A DNA stretch of 64,000 nt from Antedon mediterranea. Its lineage: Eukaryota > Echinodermata > Crinoidea > Comatulida > Antedonidae. The notes below the pieces were generated by a model. That model was not told the origin of the DNA. It did no database searches and worked only from the letters and a program-made list of their open reading frames with translations. The stretch spans positions 16,189,001-16,253,000 of the forward strand of contig NC_092673.1 of NCBI RefSeq assembly GCF_964355755.1, read 5' to 3'. A program made the position numbers and the translations under genes. This document shows, piece after piece, positions 36,601 to 48,600 of this stretch (the first letter of the stretch is position 1; every line of letters begins with the position of its first letter).

Positions 36601-39600
36601 TTCACTACCATACAGTATAATTGGGTTTATTTTAACATCAAATAAGTTAGTTCCAAATATTCACTAGTAAATGTCCATATTTCTGATATACTATATTTTT
36701 GAGTGAGAAAAGTGCTTTATTAGCCTGTGTATTATTTTGTTCTCTGGCCTTTTCCCAAATTCCTGAACAATCGAAAGTGACTCCAAGATATTTAAGAGAT
36801 TTTACTATTTCAATTTCTTTACCAAGTTAATTCCACTTTTCGTAGTTCTTAAGTTTTCCATTTAAAAAAAATACTATTTTACTTTTGTCAATGTTAACTA
36901 CCAATCCCTACCTATTACAATAATATGCTAATTTATTTAAAAGATCTTGTAATGAGTACACTGTATCACTGATTAAAACTAGATCATCTGCATACAGTAG
37001 GTGATTAATATTTATGTTATCAATTTTTATTTTGTTTCGATTTTCAGCAGTATGATAACTCAGTTATATCATTAATTATTAAATAATAATGAAGATAAAG
37101 GTGACCCTTGTTGTATTCCTACTTCACATTTAAAGGATTCTCCAATTTGTTGCCAACCTTTACATGCCCTTTTAATTTACTATACATTGTTTTTATAACT
37201 TTGATTATTTTACCTTTTATACCAGATTTTCTTAGTTTACAAGGAAATCGTGTCTAATAGAATCGAAAGCGCGTTTTAAATCTATAAACGCCATGTACAC
37301 AGTTCCTCGTTTTTTTGAGAAATATTTGTTAACAATTGTGTATAAAATAAATATGTTATCAATAGTACGACAATCTTTTCTAAACCATCCCTGTTCTTGA
37401 TGTAATATTTCATTTTCTTCTGTCCATTTGCTTAATCTATTGCTTATAATGTATAACAAGCACGAATGTGCAATACTCGGGGTACAGCGAAAGAAGCTGT
37501 AATGACGTCATAAGACCGGATGTAACGTCACATACACATCAATAACCGCGCTACCAAATACGGCTATACGGTACCATCTTCGAGACGTGATATGGCTGCA
37601 TCCGGTTTGAAATTAAAAAATCCAGCTCTATAGATTTGAGGACATGTCCCTGTAGTATATTCATGCTAAATCTGAGCTCAATACTACAACGAATAAGGGA
37701 GGAGTAGTACTTTATAAATCGCACTTTTTGCTCAATAGTGTCCAGATGGAAGAAGAAGAGGAAAAGATGAGAGAGTCCTAGACTCAGGTACCCCGGGTAA
37801 TAAAACGAGATATACTCTATATCATATTACGTATACAGTATATTTCACCATAAAGTTAAAGAAAAATAGGTTTCGTCAGGGCTCGAACCGGGACCTTCTG
37901 CGTGTTAAGCAGACTTGACCACCACTACACTACGAAACCTCTTACACTAAAAATGTGGGTTACACAAAGTTTTTTTATCCATTTAAATTACAAATAAATA
38001 TGGTAATAAGCATAAAGCAAAATAAACGTGTGTAAAAGTGATAATTACCGATTACACAAAGTAAGTATTTAAAAAAATAATAAAAATAAGATATAGTGTG
38101 TATAATTATCATATTGCGTATACAGTACTTTTCACCATATAAAGTTTAAAAAAAAAACCTTCGTCCGGGCTCGAACCAGGTACCTTCTGCGTGTTAAGCA
38201 AACGTGATAACCACTCGCCAAGAAGCCGCATATAACTACATAACGCTGTGGTGTGTGTCACACATTGTGGCTTCTTAATTGAAAAAATTAATTAACAAAA
38301 AAGCACGAATGTGCGATACTCGGGGTGCAGCAAATGAAGCTGTAATGACGTCATAAGACGGGATGTGACGTCACATACACATCAATAACCTACCAAATAC
38401 GGCTATATGGTACCACTCGCCAAGAAGCCGCATATAACTACATAACGCTGTGGTGTGTGTCACACATTGTGGCTTCTTAATTGAAAAAATTAATTAACAA
38501 AAAAGCACGAATGTGCGATACTCGGGGTGCAGCAAATGAAGCTGTAATGACGTCATAAGACGGGATGTGACGTCACATACACATCAATAACCTACCAAAT
38601 ACGGCTATATGGTACCATATCCGAGACGTCATATGGCTGCATCCGATTTGAAATTTAAAAATCTGTCTCTATAGCTTTGAGGACATGTCCCTGTAGTATA
38701 TTCATGCCAAATCCCAGCTCAATACTACAACGAATAAGGGAGGAGTAGTACTTTAAAAATCGCACTTTTTACTCAATAGTGTCCAGATGGAGGAAGAGGA
38801 GAAAATGAGTAAGTACTAGACTCGGGTACCCCGAGTAAAAACACCTTGCCTAAAGTGAATATTAAGGATACGCCACTTTAATTTGCTGGTTGATCTCTTT
38901 TACTCTTTTTAAATATAGGAATAATAATGCTTGTTGCCCATTGCTGGGAAAAATTTCCAGAGGTAAAAATACTATTAAAAATTTTCGTAATTGCGCTAAT
39001 AGCAGCATTTGGCATACAAGTAAAAAATTCAATTGGGAATCCATCAATACCTGGAGCTTTACCCCTTTTCTGTGCTTTAATTGCATAAATTACTTCTTCC
39101 CGGCTGATTTCTTCATTGTAACAATCGTTATGTTCGCAATTGTTATCGTTATCGTCTTCTATATTGATTTCTTGTATATTATTTGTTTGATTTTGGAACA
39201 TTGTTTTGAAGTAATCATGCCATTTTTTAAGTGTAATGTTTGTCACATTTTGTTGTCGTTTGGTTTTAAGGTTTTTCCAAAATATTGTACTGTTATGTTC
39301 CTTTATTAACCTGATTAATTTTTGTTGTGATGAATTTTTATGTTTATTTTTTTTAAATTTTATTAATTTTTTATAACTCCTTTTCTTTAACAGATATTCA
39401 TTTAATAGGGTGTTAGTTTTGTATTTTCTATATTTATTAAGAATGCTACGAATAATAATTTTCTTTTTTATGCATTGACGATCAAACCATGTATTCTTGG
39501 GCAATTTTGTGCATTTTTGTTGTATTTGTGTTTGTTTTTTTGTATTTATGTACATTTATAGTACACTGGTTTTCATTAGGTGTTAAAAATCAGTACCGGA

Positions 39601-42600
39601 AGTATGTACAAACTTTCTCTACCATTGAGTATAAATTCTAGAAGTTGTACTTAATTTACTAAAATTTCCCATTACCTAAATATATATGTAAATTCATTTA
39701 ACTGCTTATTGGCTTCATATTGTTAACATCTAAACATTTGTTTGTACAATTTTATGAAATATGTATTTTATTAATGTTTACATTTTGTGATTGATATTGT
39801 ACAGTACGTAGATTTTAATGATTACTTACATTAAGTAATAGGCTAACAATCACTAGATCTGATCCATGGTAAGATATTATATTTTGTTTTCATTTATCAA
39901 TAATGATAATTAGGATTTTATCACATTATTTAGCAGTAATTGTTGTTGTTTGTATTTACAAAAAAAAACAATTTCACATAATGTCTGTTGTCAGTATTTA
40001 TAAACGTTCATGATTATGATTTTTTTCCAGGATGGTAACACTCCATTACAGTCATATCTGTGGAGTGTATATACACCTACCTTAGAAATAGTTACGTGTC
40101 TCATTCAGCATGGGGCACCATTAGCATTGCAAAATAAGGTAAATGTACAGGGATTTGCTAGTGTAATAGGCTAACATTCTATAGATCTGCTGAAGTAAAC
40201 CCATTAACAAAAATCAAATTTTATTAAAACAAACCAAATAAAAAAATAACTAAATAGTTATATATGATTTATGATAACTGATTTAAAATGTAAAGTCTAA
40301 TTAATTGTAAATATGAAATAAAATTTGACAACTACTAAACAACTAAAAAATGTTTATGTTAAAAAAATTAATAGAATCTGATTTTAATAAAAAATGATTA
40401 TTAATTAAAAACCTGCTCCCTCCCTTACCTTACAAAAAATGCTTCTGTCAGTCTATCCAGCTAATTATGAACATGGCTTTAAAGAAATCCTTTTCCAACC
40501 TAGGGTCTTTTTGTGCAAACATTTGCCACAAAATGAAGAGAAATGTACACAATGTTTTGTTAGTTTTCAAAATCTAAATTGTTTGAGTAATGCAATTTAA
40601 AAAAGAAAAGTAATATGAAATTAGTCTTTTCAAACTGAATGCTTTTAAGAAAAGTTCCGTCTCTTATCTTATGACTTTTTTGAAAAAATTAATTCTCGTT
40701 TTTTTTTTTATTCAGTATATTACACAGAGGCGCCTTACAAAATGGAACCATCTTAGCTTCAAGGCGCCTCAGATTAACAAATACAACATTTTAAAACAAC
40801 TAACAGAAACATCAATTAAATCTTCCAGAATTAACAAGAAATTGTTGTACATAATAAAATAATAAAGCATTTTCACAATTCGAAAGAAGATCGGAACCAA
40901 AAATAAAAATTTCACTTAAAAATGTAAAATTAAATGTTAAAGAAAAATCCTTGGCTAAGATATCCTCAATAATTGAGTTAGCGCTTACAAGTAGAATATC
41001 TCTTTGTGTATTATAATTAGGGCAGTAACATAAGAAATGAAGCGGATTCTCAACATTAAAGCCACAAGTACAATTTGGATTGTCCCGAAGTCCATGTAAG
41101 AATAAATGCGAATTGAGACAGCTGAAACCAAGTCGGATTCTAGTGTGAATTTGGTTAATCTTCTTATCACCTGTATCATAATAAGAACGTTTTTTTGTTT
41201 CAAACAAATTGGATTTCAGTAGCAATTTTTTAAACTCAACAAGAAATGAGGAATTTTTTATTTCATTATTTAACTCATTCCAATGTGTTATAATAGATGG
41301 GACAAAAGATAAACGATATGATGTGGTCTTACAAAATGGAATTATTATATTTCGGATGTTACGCAAGTTATAAACTTCAATATTGTCAGAAAAATTAAAT
41401 AAGAAGTAAAGATACACTGGTGTTAACTTATGAATAATTTTAAAAAACAGTATTAGGTTAAGAAATTGTCTACGTTTTTCCAATGATAACCAGCCTAATT
41501 CTTATCTTAATGCATTATGACTTGTATGTTTCCACGCACCAGTACATATTCTACCTGCAGAAATCTGGATATTTTCTAGTTCATCACTTAATTTATCTGG
41601 GATATTACACCAAACAGGAGCTGCATATTCCATTAATGGTCTAACGTGTGATATGTAAATGTGACAGAGAGCCTGTCGAGGTAGAATATGTTTGACACGA
41701 CGTAGCATATTTAAAGATAAAGACGCTTTGTTAATTACAGATTGGATATGGGAATCCCACTTGAGTTTTGCATTAAGCATTAAACCAAGATGCCTATGAT
41801 CATTTACAAATTGTAGATTTACATTATTGAAATTTAAACTAACATAGTTATCTAAATGTTTACGTGTAAACAGTATAGCTTTCGTTTTGTTAGCATTGAA
41901 TGTTACTTTCCATTTTTTTGCCCAATTATAAATGACATTAAGATCACCATTTAATTTTTGTTCTGAAATATTACGATCTGTACAAATATCATATAACGAA
42001 GTATCATCTGCATATACACTAATATTAGATTTGATATTATCAACCATATCATTTATGAATACAATAAATAAAAATGGACCCAAAACAGATCCTTGGGGTA
42101 CTCCTGCTGTAATGGTCACCCAATGACTGGTAGTTCCTTCAATAATAACACGTTGCTCACGTGAGTTTAAGTAACTTTGGAACCATTTTAGAAGAGTGCC
42201 ATTAATTCCATATTGATTTAATTTGTATATAATCCCATTATGCCAAACTTTATCGAAGGCTTTGGAAATATCCAAAAATACCGAGATTACTTCTTTCCTT
42301 AAATCTAAAGCTCTATTAAATGTATCTATAAGATAAAGAAGTTGATACGTTGTCGAGTCACCTGGTGTAAAACCAGATTGGAATTGAGTAAGAAGTTTAT
42401 TATCCACAAAGTATTTATATACTATATCAAAAACTGCACGCTCAAAAATTTTTGCAAAGTTGGAAAGTATGGATATAGGGCGGTAGTTCTCAATAAGGGA
42501 TTTATTGCCTTTTTTATGCAGAGGAATGATATTTGATTTTTTCCATTCCACAGGAAAATATCCTTGGCTTATGCAGAAGTTATAAAGCTTTGTCAAATGG

Positions 42601-45600
42601 GGTGCAATAATTTCAGCAGATTCTATTAGTATGATACTGTGAATTTCATCAGGTCCCATCGCCTTGTTTTTATCCAGCATAGTTAATAATTTCATGATCT
42701 CATCAACAGATAATTTGAGAGTTGAGAGTCTCGATGCAGTTCTATATGTGAAGTCCGAAGGAAAATCATCATGATTAGGAATAAACGATTGAGATTTAAA
42801 ATAATTGTTAAACGCTTTAACTTTCTCACTATTTAAAGTTAGGACATCATCGTTTAATTTGATTGGAGGAATCTTATAATATTGTTTGGAATTACAAACT
42901 GAATTTATGGTAGACCACCAAGTTTTTGAATCACAGTTTTTATTCATTAATAAATCAAATTGTTTATCCAAAAAAGTTTGTTTAGCTTTTCTTATTGCTT
43001 TAACAACTTTTGCGCGAATTTTCTTAAAACGTTGCATATGCGAATTTGAGTTATTTCGAGTGGAATGGGCGCGATTTCTTTTGCGAATAAGAGTTCTAAT
43101 ATGAGCATTAATCCAAGGCTTGTCATTAGGACGCACAGTTATAATTTTAGATATAATATAGTTATCAACACAATTATTAAATAAGTCAATCCAATTATGA
43201 CAAACATCTTCAACCTTTGAAGATGAATAAACTTCTTCCCAATTTACAGAATTAAGAATCAGTTTTTTCAAAAAGATATATTTTACGATTGTATGGCTTG
43301 TCCCGTGTGATACGAATATCAATATTTGCATATACTGGACTGTGATCACAATTTAAAAGTGGGCACAATGCACCAAAATCATTAATATATACATTTTGAC
43401 TAGTAACTATATGGTCAATACAAGACCGTTGGTCTTTTATACAACGTGTTGGCATATTGATGTGTTGAGTTAAACCGTTTTGTTGTAAAAATTCGTAAAA
43501 TGATTTTCCAAATCTATTTGTGTTTCCATCATTGTACCAGTTGTTATTTTGAGCATTCATATCGCCCATCATTAAAGTTAAGCTGTGTCGAGACAAAACA
43601 AAGTTATTAGTACTGTTTTGAAAATAGTCAAGTAGATCCTGATCAGATTGAACATCACTTTGTGGTGGCCTATAACATACATAAGTCAAAATCGTCCAGT
43701 TTGAAACTTGTATTTCACACCTTATCACATCTGAGATCATTACAAATATGGGAATTAACTAAGTGTATAGAATTAGATATGTAAAAAGCACATCTGCCGC
43801 CATGGCGGTTTCTATCATTTCTAATAGGTTCTTGATAACCGTCTAGTAAAATGTCATGGTTCAAGATAGTTTGATCTAGCCATGTTTCTGTTAAAGCAAT
43901 AATATCATAGTTATTTAAATTTGCTAGGTGTTGAATTTCAGCTAGTTTACCTGGAACGATTAGACTACGTATGTTAATATGGCAAACTGTAAACTGTTCC
44001 GGACCAGGATTTGGATGTATATCGCCGCACATTAAAAGCATGCACATTAGAACATTATTACGCCCCAAATTTATGATAAATAAATTATCCATTATCAGTA
44101 AAAAAAATAAGTAAAGTACTCACTTTAAAAACGCTAGCACATATGAGAACACTTAGCCAAACGAACATAGTAAACATTGAAATAAAAACAAGAGAACACG
44201 TTTTTGCTATCTAAAATCAACAAATAATGGTCAAATTCCGTCGGTAAGAAACGTACTGTTAATGACACTGCACAGTCTAAACGTTCTTAATGTTCAGCAA
44301 TCAGTCGTTCAAAATCATTTTCATTCTTGATATGCTTGGGTTTTTCTTCACCTTTACATAGGGCCCATATCTTGCATCTGTTAGTCCAGGCACGTTGAAC
44401 TCCATCATGGTGTCTTACCTTCCAAAAGAGATTGAAATTTGCTTTTGTTAGGTCTTCCGAGATATAAACCGGCATACCCTTCAGTTTGGATTTGGCTGCA
44501 AACACATTGTTACGGGTCCTGATTGAATTGAACCGAACAATTATTGGCCTAGGCTTGTCAGTAATAGGACCGATTCGATGAGATACTTCAATATCGTCGG
44601 ACTTGAAAGTGATACCCATTTTGTCGCGAATAATTCTCGTTAAAATATAATATACTAGTAAGTGCTCACAGATGCTTCTCGAATACATGAACTTTGGTAA
44701 ATAACTGAAAATTGCACTGTACACAAAGCAATACAGATATGATGGAATTTATGTATTCAAATATAATTGTCATCCTGAGAATTACCTTAATTTTGTTTAT
44801 TGCATGGTATTGTTCACCAAATTCCTGTCTTGGTACATTTGATGATGGGATGGTACTGTATCAGGCTTCATGATATGATATGATCTTCATCGAGGCAAAT
44901 GATAAATTTGTTTTGATCGTCAATATTCATTCATTCATTCATTCATTCAGGCTTATCGCCTGACTATTTACTTTAGGCCTCTGGCCCCTAGTAATTAATA
45001 AAATAATAATTACATTGAAAAATAAAGCAATTTATGGTCACAAGATAAATGAATTAATTAATTTCGTTCTCTAAGCAAAACATATATCTTAACTTATAAG
45101 CATGATAAATATATTTAGATAGATTATCAATAATTATTGGATCCTGTGATGATATTAAACGGCAGAATTTAAAAGTATTTGGATTTTCAAAAAATAAAGA
45201 AGGTATAAATATTTTTCTGATTTCCTTGTAACGAGAGCAAACTGTAACAAAATGATATTCATCTTCAACTTCGTTTTTATCACATATTTTACATAACCTA
45301 TTTCTGCGTTCTATTCTTTTCCAGTACAGTAAGTAGATAACCATAATAAATGCACACGCTCCCAAAGTAATAATGACTTATCTATTCCATTATGGAATAA
45401 CTCTCAGGGTAAAAGAACTTTTGTTTTATTATAGATCAACTAAATTATGGAATTCTCTACCAAATAACACAAAATCAGAACTGCATAATATGTCTTTGGC
45501 AACTTTTAAATCTTCACTATAGAAATCATATATGTATTAACCTTTTTGCCTTCACAATTGTAAATAGTTTTATATCTGTTTTCTTTTCTTTTGTTTTTCT

Positions 45601-48600
45601 TTTTTTTTTTTTTTTTGTTGTATGTTTACTGAACCACTTTGGAAATCAGTACATTTGTATTGAAAGTGTATTTCAGTTTAAAGAAAGAAGAAATAAATAA
45701 ATAGATTTTAATGATTACTTACATTAAAGTAATAGGCTAACAATCACTAGATCTGATCCATGGTAAGATATTATATTTTGTTTTCATTTATCAATAATGA
45801 TAATTAGGATTTTATCACATTATTTAGCAGTAATTGTTGTTGTTTATATTAACAAAAAAAAACAATTTCACATAATGTCTGTTGTCAGTATTTATAAACA
45901 TTCATGATTATGATTCCTTTCCAGTATCGTGACACTCCATTACATTCATATTTGAAGAGAACTGCACCTACCTTAGAAATAGTGACGTGTCTCATTCAGC
46001 ATGAGGCGCCAGTAGCATTGCAAAATAAGGTAAATGTATAGGGATTTGCTAGTGTAATAAGCTAACATTCTATAGATCTACTGAAGTAAACCATTTAATG
46101 AGAGAAAAAAGTAAGCACATTAACAAAAATCAAATTTGATTAAAACAAACCAAATAAAAAATAACTAAATAGTTATATATGATTTATGATAACTGATTTA
46201 AAGTGTACAGTTACCTATCATATAACATAAATCTTTAATTTTCTTAATGAACAAAAAAATCAATTTTTTTTATATATTCAGTTATTAATTAACAATTATT
46301 GACAATGGTCTAATATGAAATAAAATGCGACAACTACTAAACAATTAAAAATGTTTATGTTAAAAAAATTAATAGAATCTGATTTTAATAAAAAATAATT
46401 ATTAATTAAAAACCTGCTCCCTCCCTTACCTTACAAAAAATGCTTCTGTCAGTCTATCCAGCTAATTATGAAAATGGCCTTAAAGAAATCTTTTTCCAAC
46501 CTAGGGTTCTCACAGATGCTTCTCGAATACATGAACTTTGGTAAATAACTGAAAATTGCACTGGACACCAGGCAAATAAATACAGATATGATGGAATTTA
46601 TGTAGTCAAATATAATTGTCATCCTGAGAATTACCTTAATTTTGTTTATTGCATGGTATTGTTCACCAAATTCCTGTCTTGGTACATTTGATGATGGGAT
46701 GTTATCAGGTTTCATGATATGATATGATTTTCATCGAGGCAAATGGTTTAAATTAAATTTGTTATCGTTAATATCTAACTTAGCTTAATTATGATATTGG
46801 TTTCATTGGGTGTTAAAAATCAGTACTGAAAGTATGTACCAACTTTCTCTACCATTGAGTATAAATTCTAGAAGTTGCACTTAATTTACTAAAATTTCCC
46901 ATTACCTAAATATATATGTAAATTCATTTAACTGCTTATTGGCTTCATATTGTTAACATCTAAACATTTGTTTGTACAATTTTATGAAATATGTATTTTA
47001 TTAATGTTCAAATTTTGTGATTGATATTGTACAGTAAGTAGATTTTAATGATTACTTACATTAAGTAATAGGCTAACAATCACTAGATCTGATCCATGGT
47101 AATATATTATATTTTGTTTTCATTTATCAATAATGATAATTAGAATTTTATCACATTATTTAGCAGTAATTGTTGTTGTTTGTATTTACAAAAAAAAACA
47201 ATTTCACATAATGTCTGTTTGTCAGTATTTATAAGCTTCATGATTATCATTCCTTTCCAGGATGGTAACACTCTATTACATTCATATCTGAGGAGTGGAT
47301 ATCTGAGGCGTGTATATACAACAACTATACTGGTACCTACCTTAGAAATAGTGACGTATCTCATAATGTCTGTTGTCAGTATTTATAAACTTCATTATGA
47401 TTCCTTTCCAGTCTGGTGACACTCTATTACATTCATATCTGAGGAGTGGAAATACACCTACCTTAGAAATAGTGACGTGTCTCATTCAGCATGGGACACC
47501 AGTAGCATTGCAAAATAAGGTAAATGTACAGGAATTTGCTAGTGTAATAAGCTAACATTATATAGATCTGCTGAAGTAAACCATTTAATGAGAGAAAAAA
47601 GTAAGCACATTAACAAAAATCAAATTTTATTAAAACAAACCAAATAAAAAAATAACTAAATAGTTATATATGATTTATGATAACTGATTTAAAGTGTACA
47701 GTTACCTATCATATAATATAAATCTTTAATTTTCTTAATGAACAATAAAATCTATTTTTTTTATATATTCAGTTATTAATTAACAATTATTGATAATGGT
47801 CTAATTAATTGTAAATATGAAATAAAATGGGACAACTACTAAACAAAAATTAATAGAATCTGATTTTAATAAAAAAAAATTATTAATTGATAATGATTAT
47901 TAATTAATAATGTGCTCCTTCCCTTATCTTACAAAAAAAATTCTTCTGTCAGTCTATCTAGCTAATTATAAACATGGCCTTAAACTACATCTGGAGATCC
48001 TTTTCCAACCTAGGATCTTTTTGTGCAAACATTTTTTGATCTTCATCGAGGCAAATGATAAATTTGTTTTGATCGTCAATATTCATTCATTCATTCATTC
48101 ATTCAGGCTTATTGCCTGACTTTATTTACTTTAGGCCTCTGGCCCCTAGTAATTAATAAAATAATAATTACATTGAAAAATAAAGCAATTTATGGTCACA
48201 AGATAAATGAATTAATTAACTTATAAGCATGATAAATATATTTAGATAGATTATCAATAATTATTGGATCCTGTGATGAAATTAAACGGCAGAATTTAAA
48301 AGTATTTGGATTTTCAAAAAATAAAGAAGGTATAAATTTTTTTCTGATTTCCTTGTAACGAGAGCAAACTGTAACAAAATGATATTCACCTTCAACTTCA
48401 TTTATATCACATATTTTACATAACCTATTGTTGCGCTCTATTCTTTTCCATCTTCCCTTTTCTACCTCTAGTTGAAGTGTGCCCGGTCTTTTAGTTGACT
48501 TAAAGCTCGCTTATATCTAGTATCAAGGGTCTGTAGTAAGTATCCATCTACTCCGAAATTGTTTTTGAACATTTTATAATATCTTAATTTTGAAGAAATA

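Larger units (their letters stand above)
37458..38843. mobile_element. 1.39-kb insertion with tRNA-Val-like modules and TGACGTCA motifs (unit 1)
   Basis: It interrupts LINE A between [13 protein letters not shown] and [11 protein letters not shown]. The block gcacgaatgtgc.atactcgg with aatgacgtcataag occurs three times (about 37458, 38304, 38505). A roughly 201-bp segment is tandemly duplicated (about 38208-38408 and 38409-38609). Two minus-strand tRNA-Val(AAC)-like sequences lie inside. Each repeated block carries TGACGTCA and a nearby second ACGTCA, the consensus of CREB/ATF sites. The end ggtaccccgagta mirrors tactcggggtac near the start, so the ends may be inverted repeats. No coding potential. 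Confidence 0.65.
35672..39558 (-). mobile_element. LINE family A, 5'-truncated, interrupted by another element (unit 1)
   Basis: The 3' end is on the left: an (attc)n run at 35680-35704, then caggcttattgcctg hairpin. Reverse transcriptase fragments lie on the minus strand at 38878-39555, 37232-37459 and 36067-36423. They carry [47 protein letters not shown] and [20 protein letters not shown], all standard blocks of LINE reverse transcriptase; stops and frameshifts separate the pieces, and the endonuclease part is absent. The empty site gatcgtcaatatagtacact survives at 21616 and 33043. A 1.39-kb element (37458-38843) splits it. Confidence 0.85.
40699..44650 (-). mobile_element. LINE family B, nearly full coding region (unit 1)
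   Basis: A poly-A tail (poly-T on + at about 40699-40709) and a 3' hairpin (gaggcgcctt/aaggcgcctc at 40727-40770) mark the 3' end. From the right, an ORF1 remnant (44287 to about 44650) is followed by endonuclease and reverse transcriptase (44092 to 40812) on the minus strand. The 5' end is truncated into ankyrin intron sequence (atactagtaagtg). Confidence 0.88.
33566..45966. repeat. 12.4-kb tandem segmental duplication, unit 1
   Basis: Runs from inside the ankyrin exon at 33524 to inside the ankyrin exon at 45925 and is repeated as unit 2 with an offset of 12400-12422 bp. In the parts I compared the two units differ by only scattered substitutions and a few small indels (poly-T length, a 20-bp deletion at 43252, 2 bp at 56250, the (attc)n length). 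Confidence 0.95.

Noticed and set aside
37869-37939. Functional tRNA-Val gene
   Set aside because: Two T-stem mismatches and a location inside a mobile element that also carries a second, worse copy.
38890-39309. 139-residue plus-strand frame (also at 51291-51710)
   Set aside because: Exact antisense of the LINE A reverse transcriptase frame.
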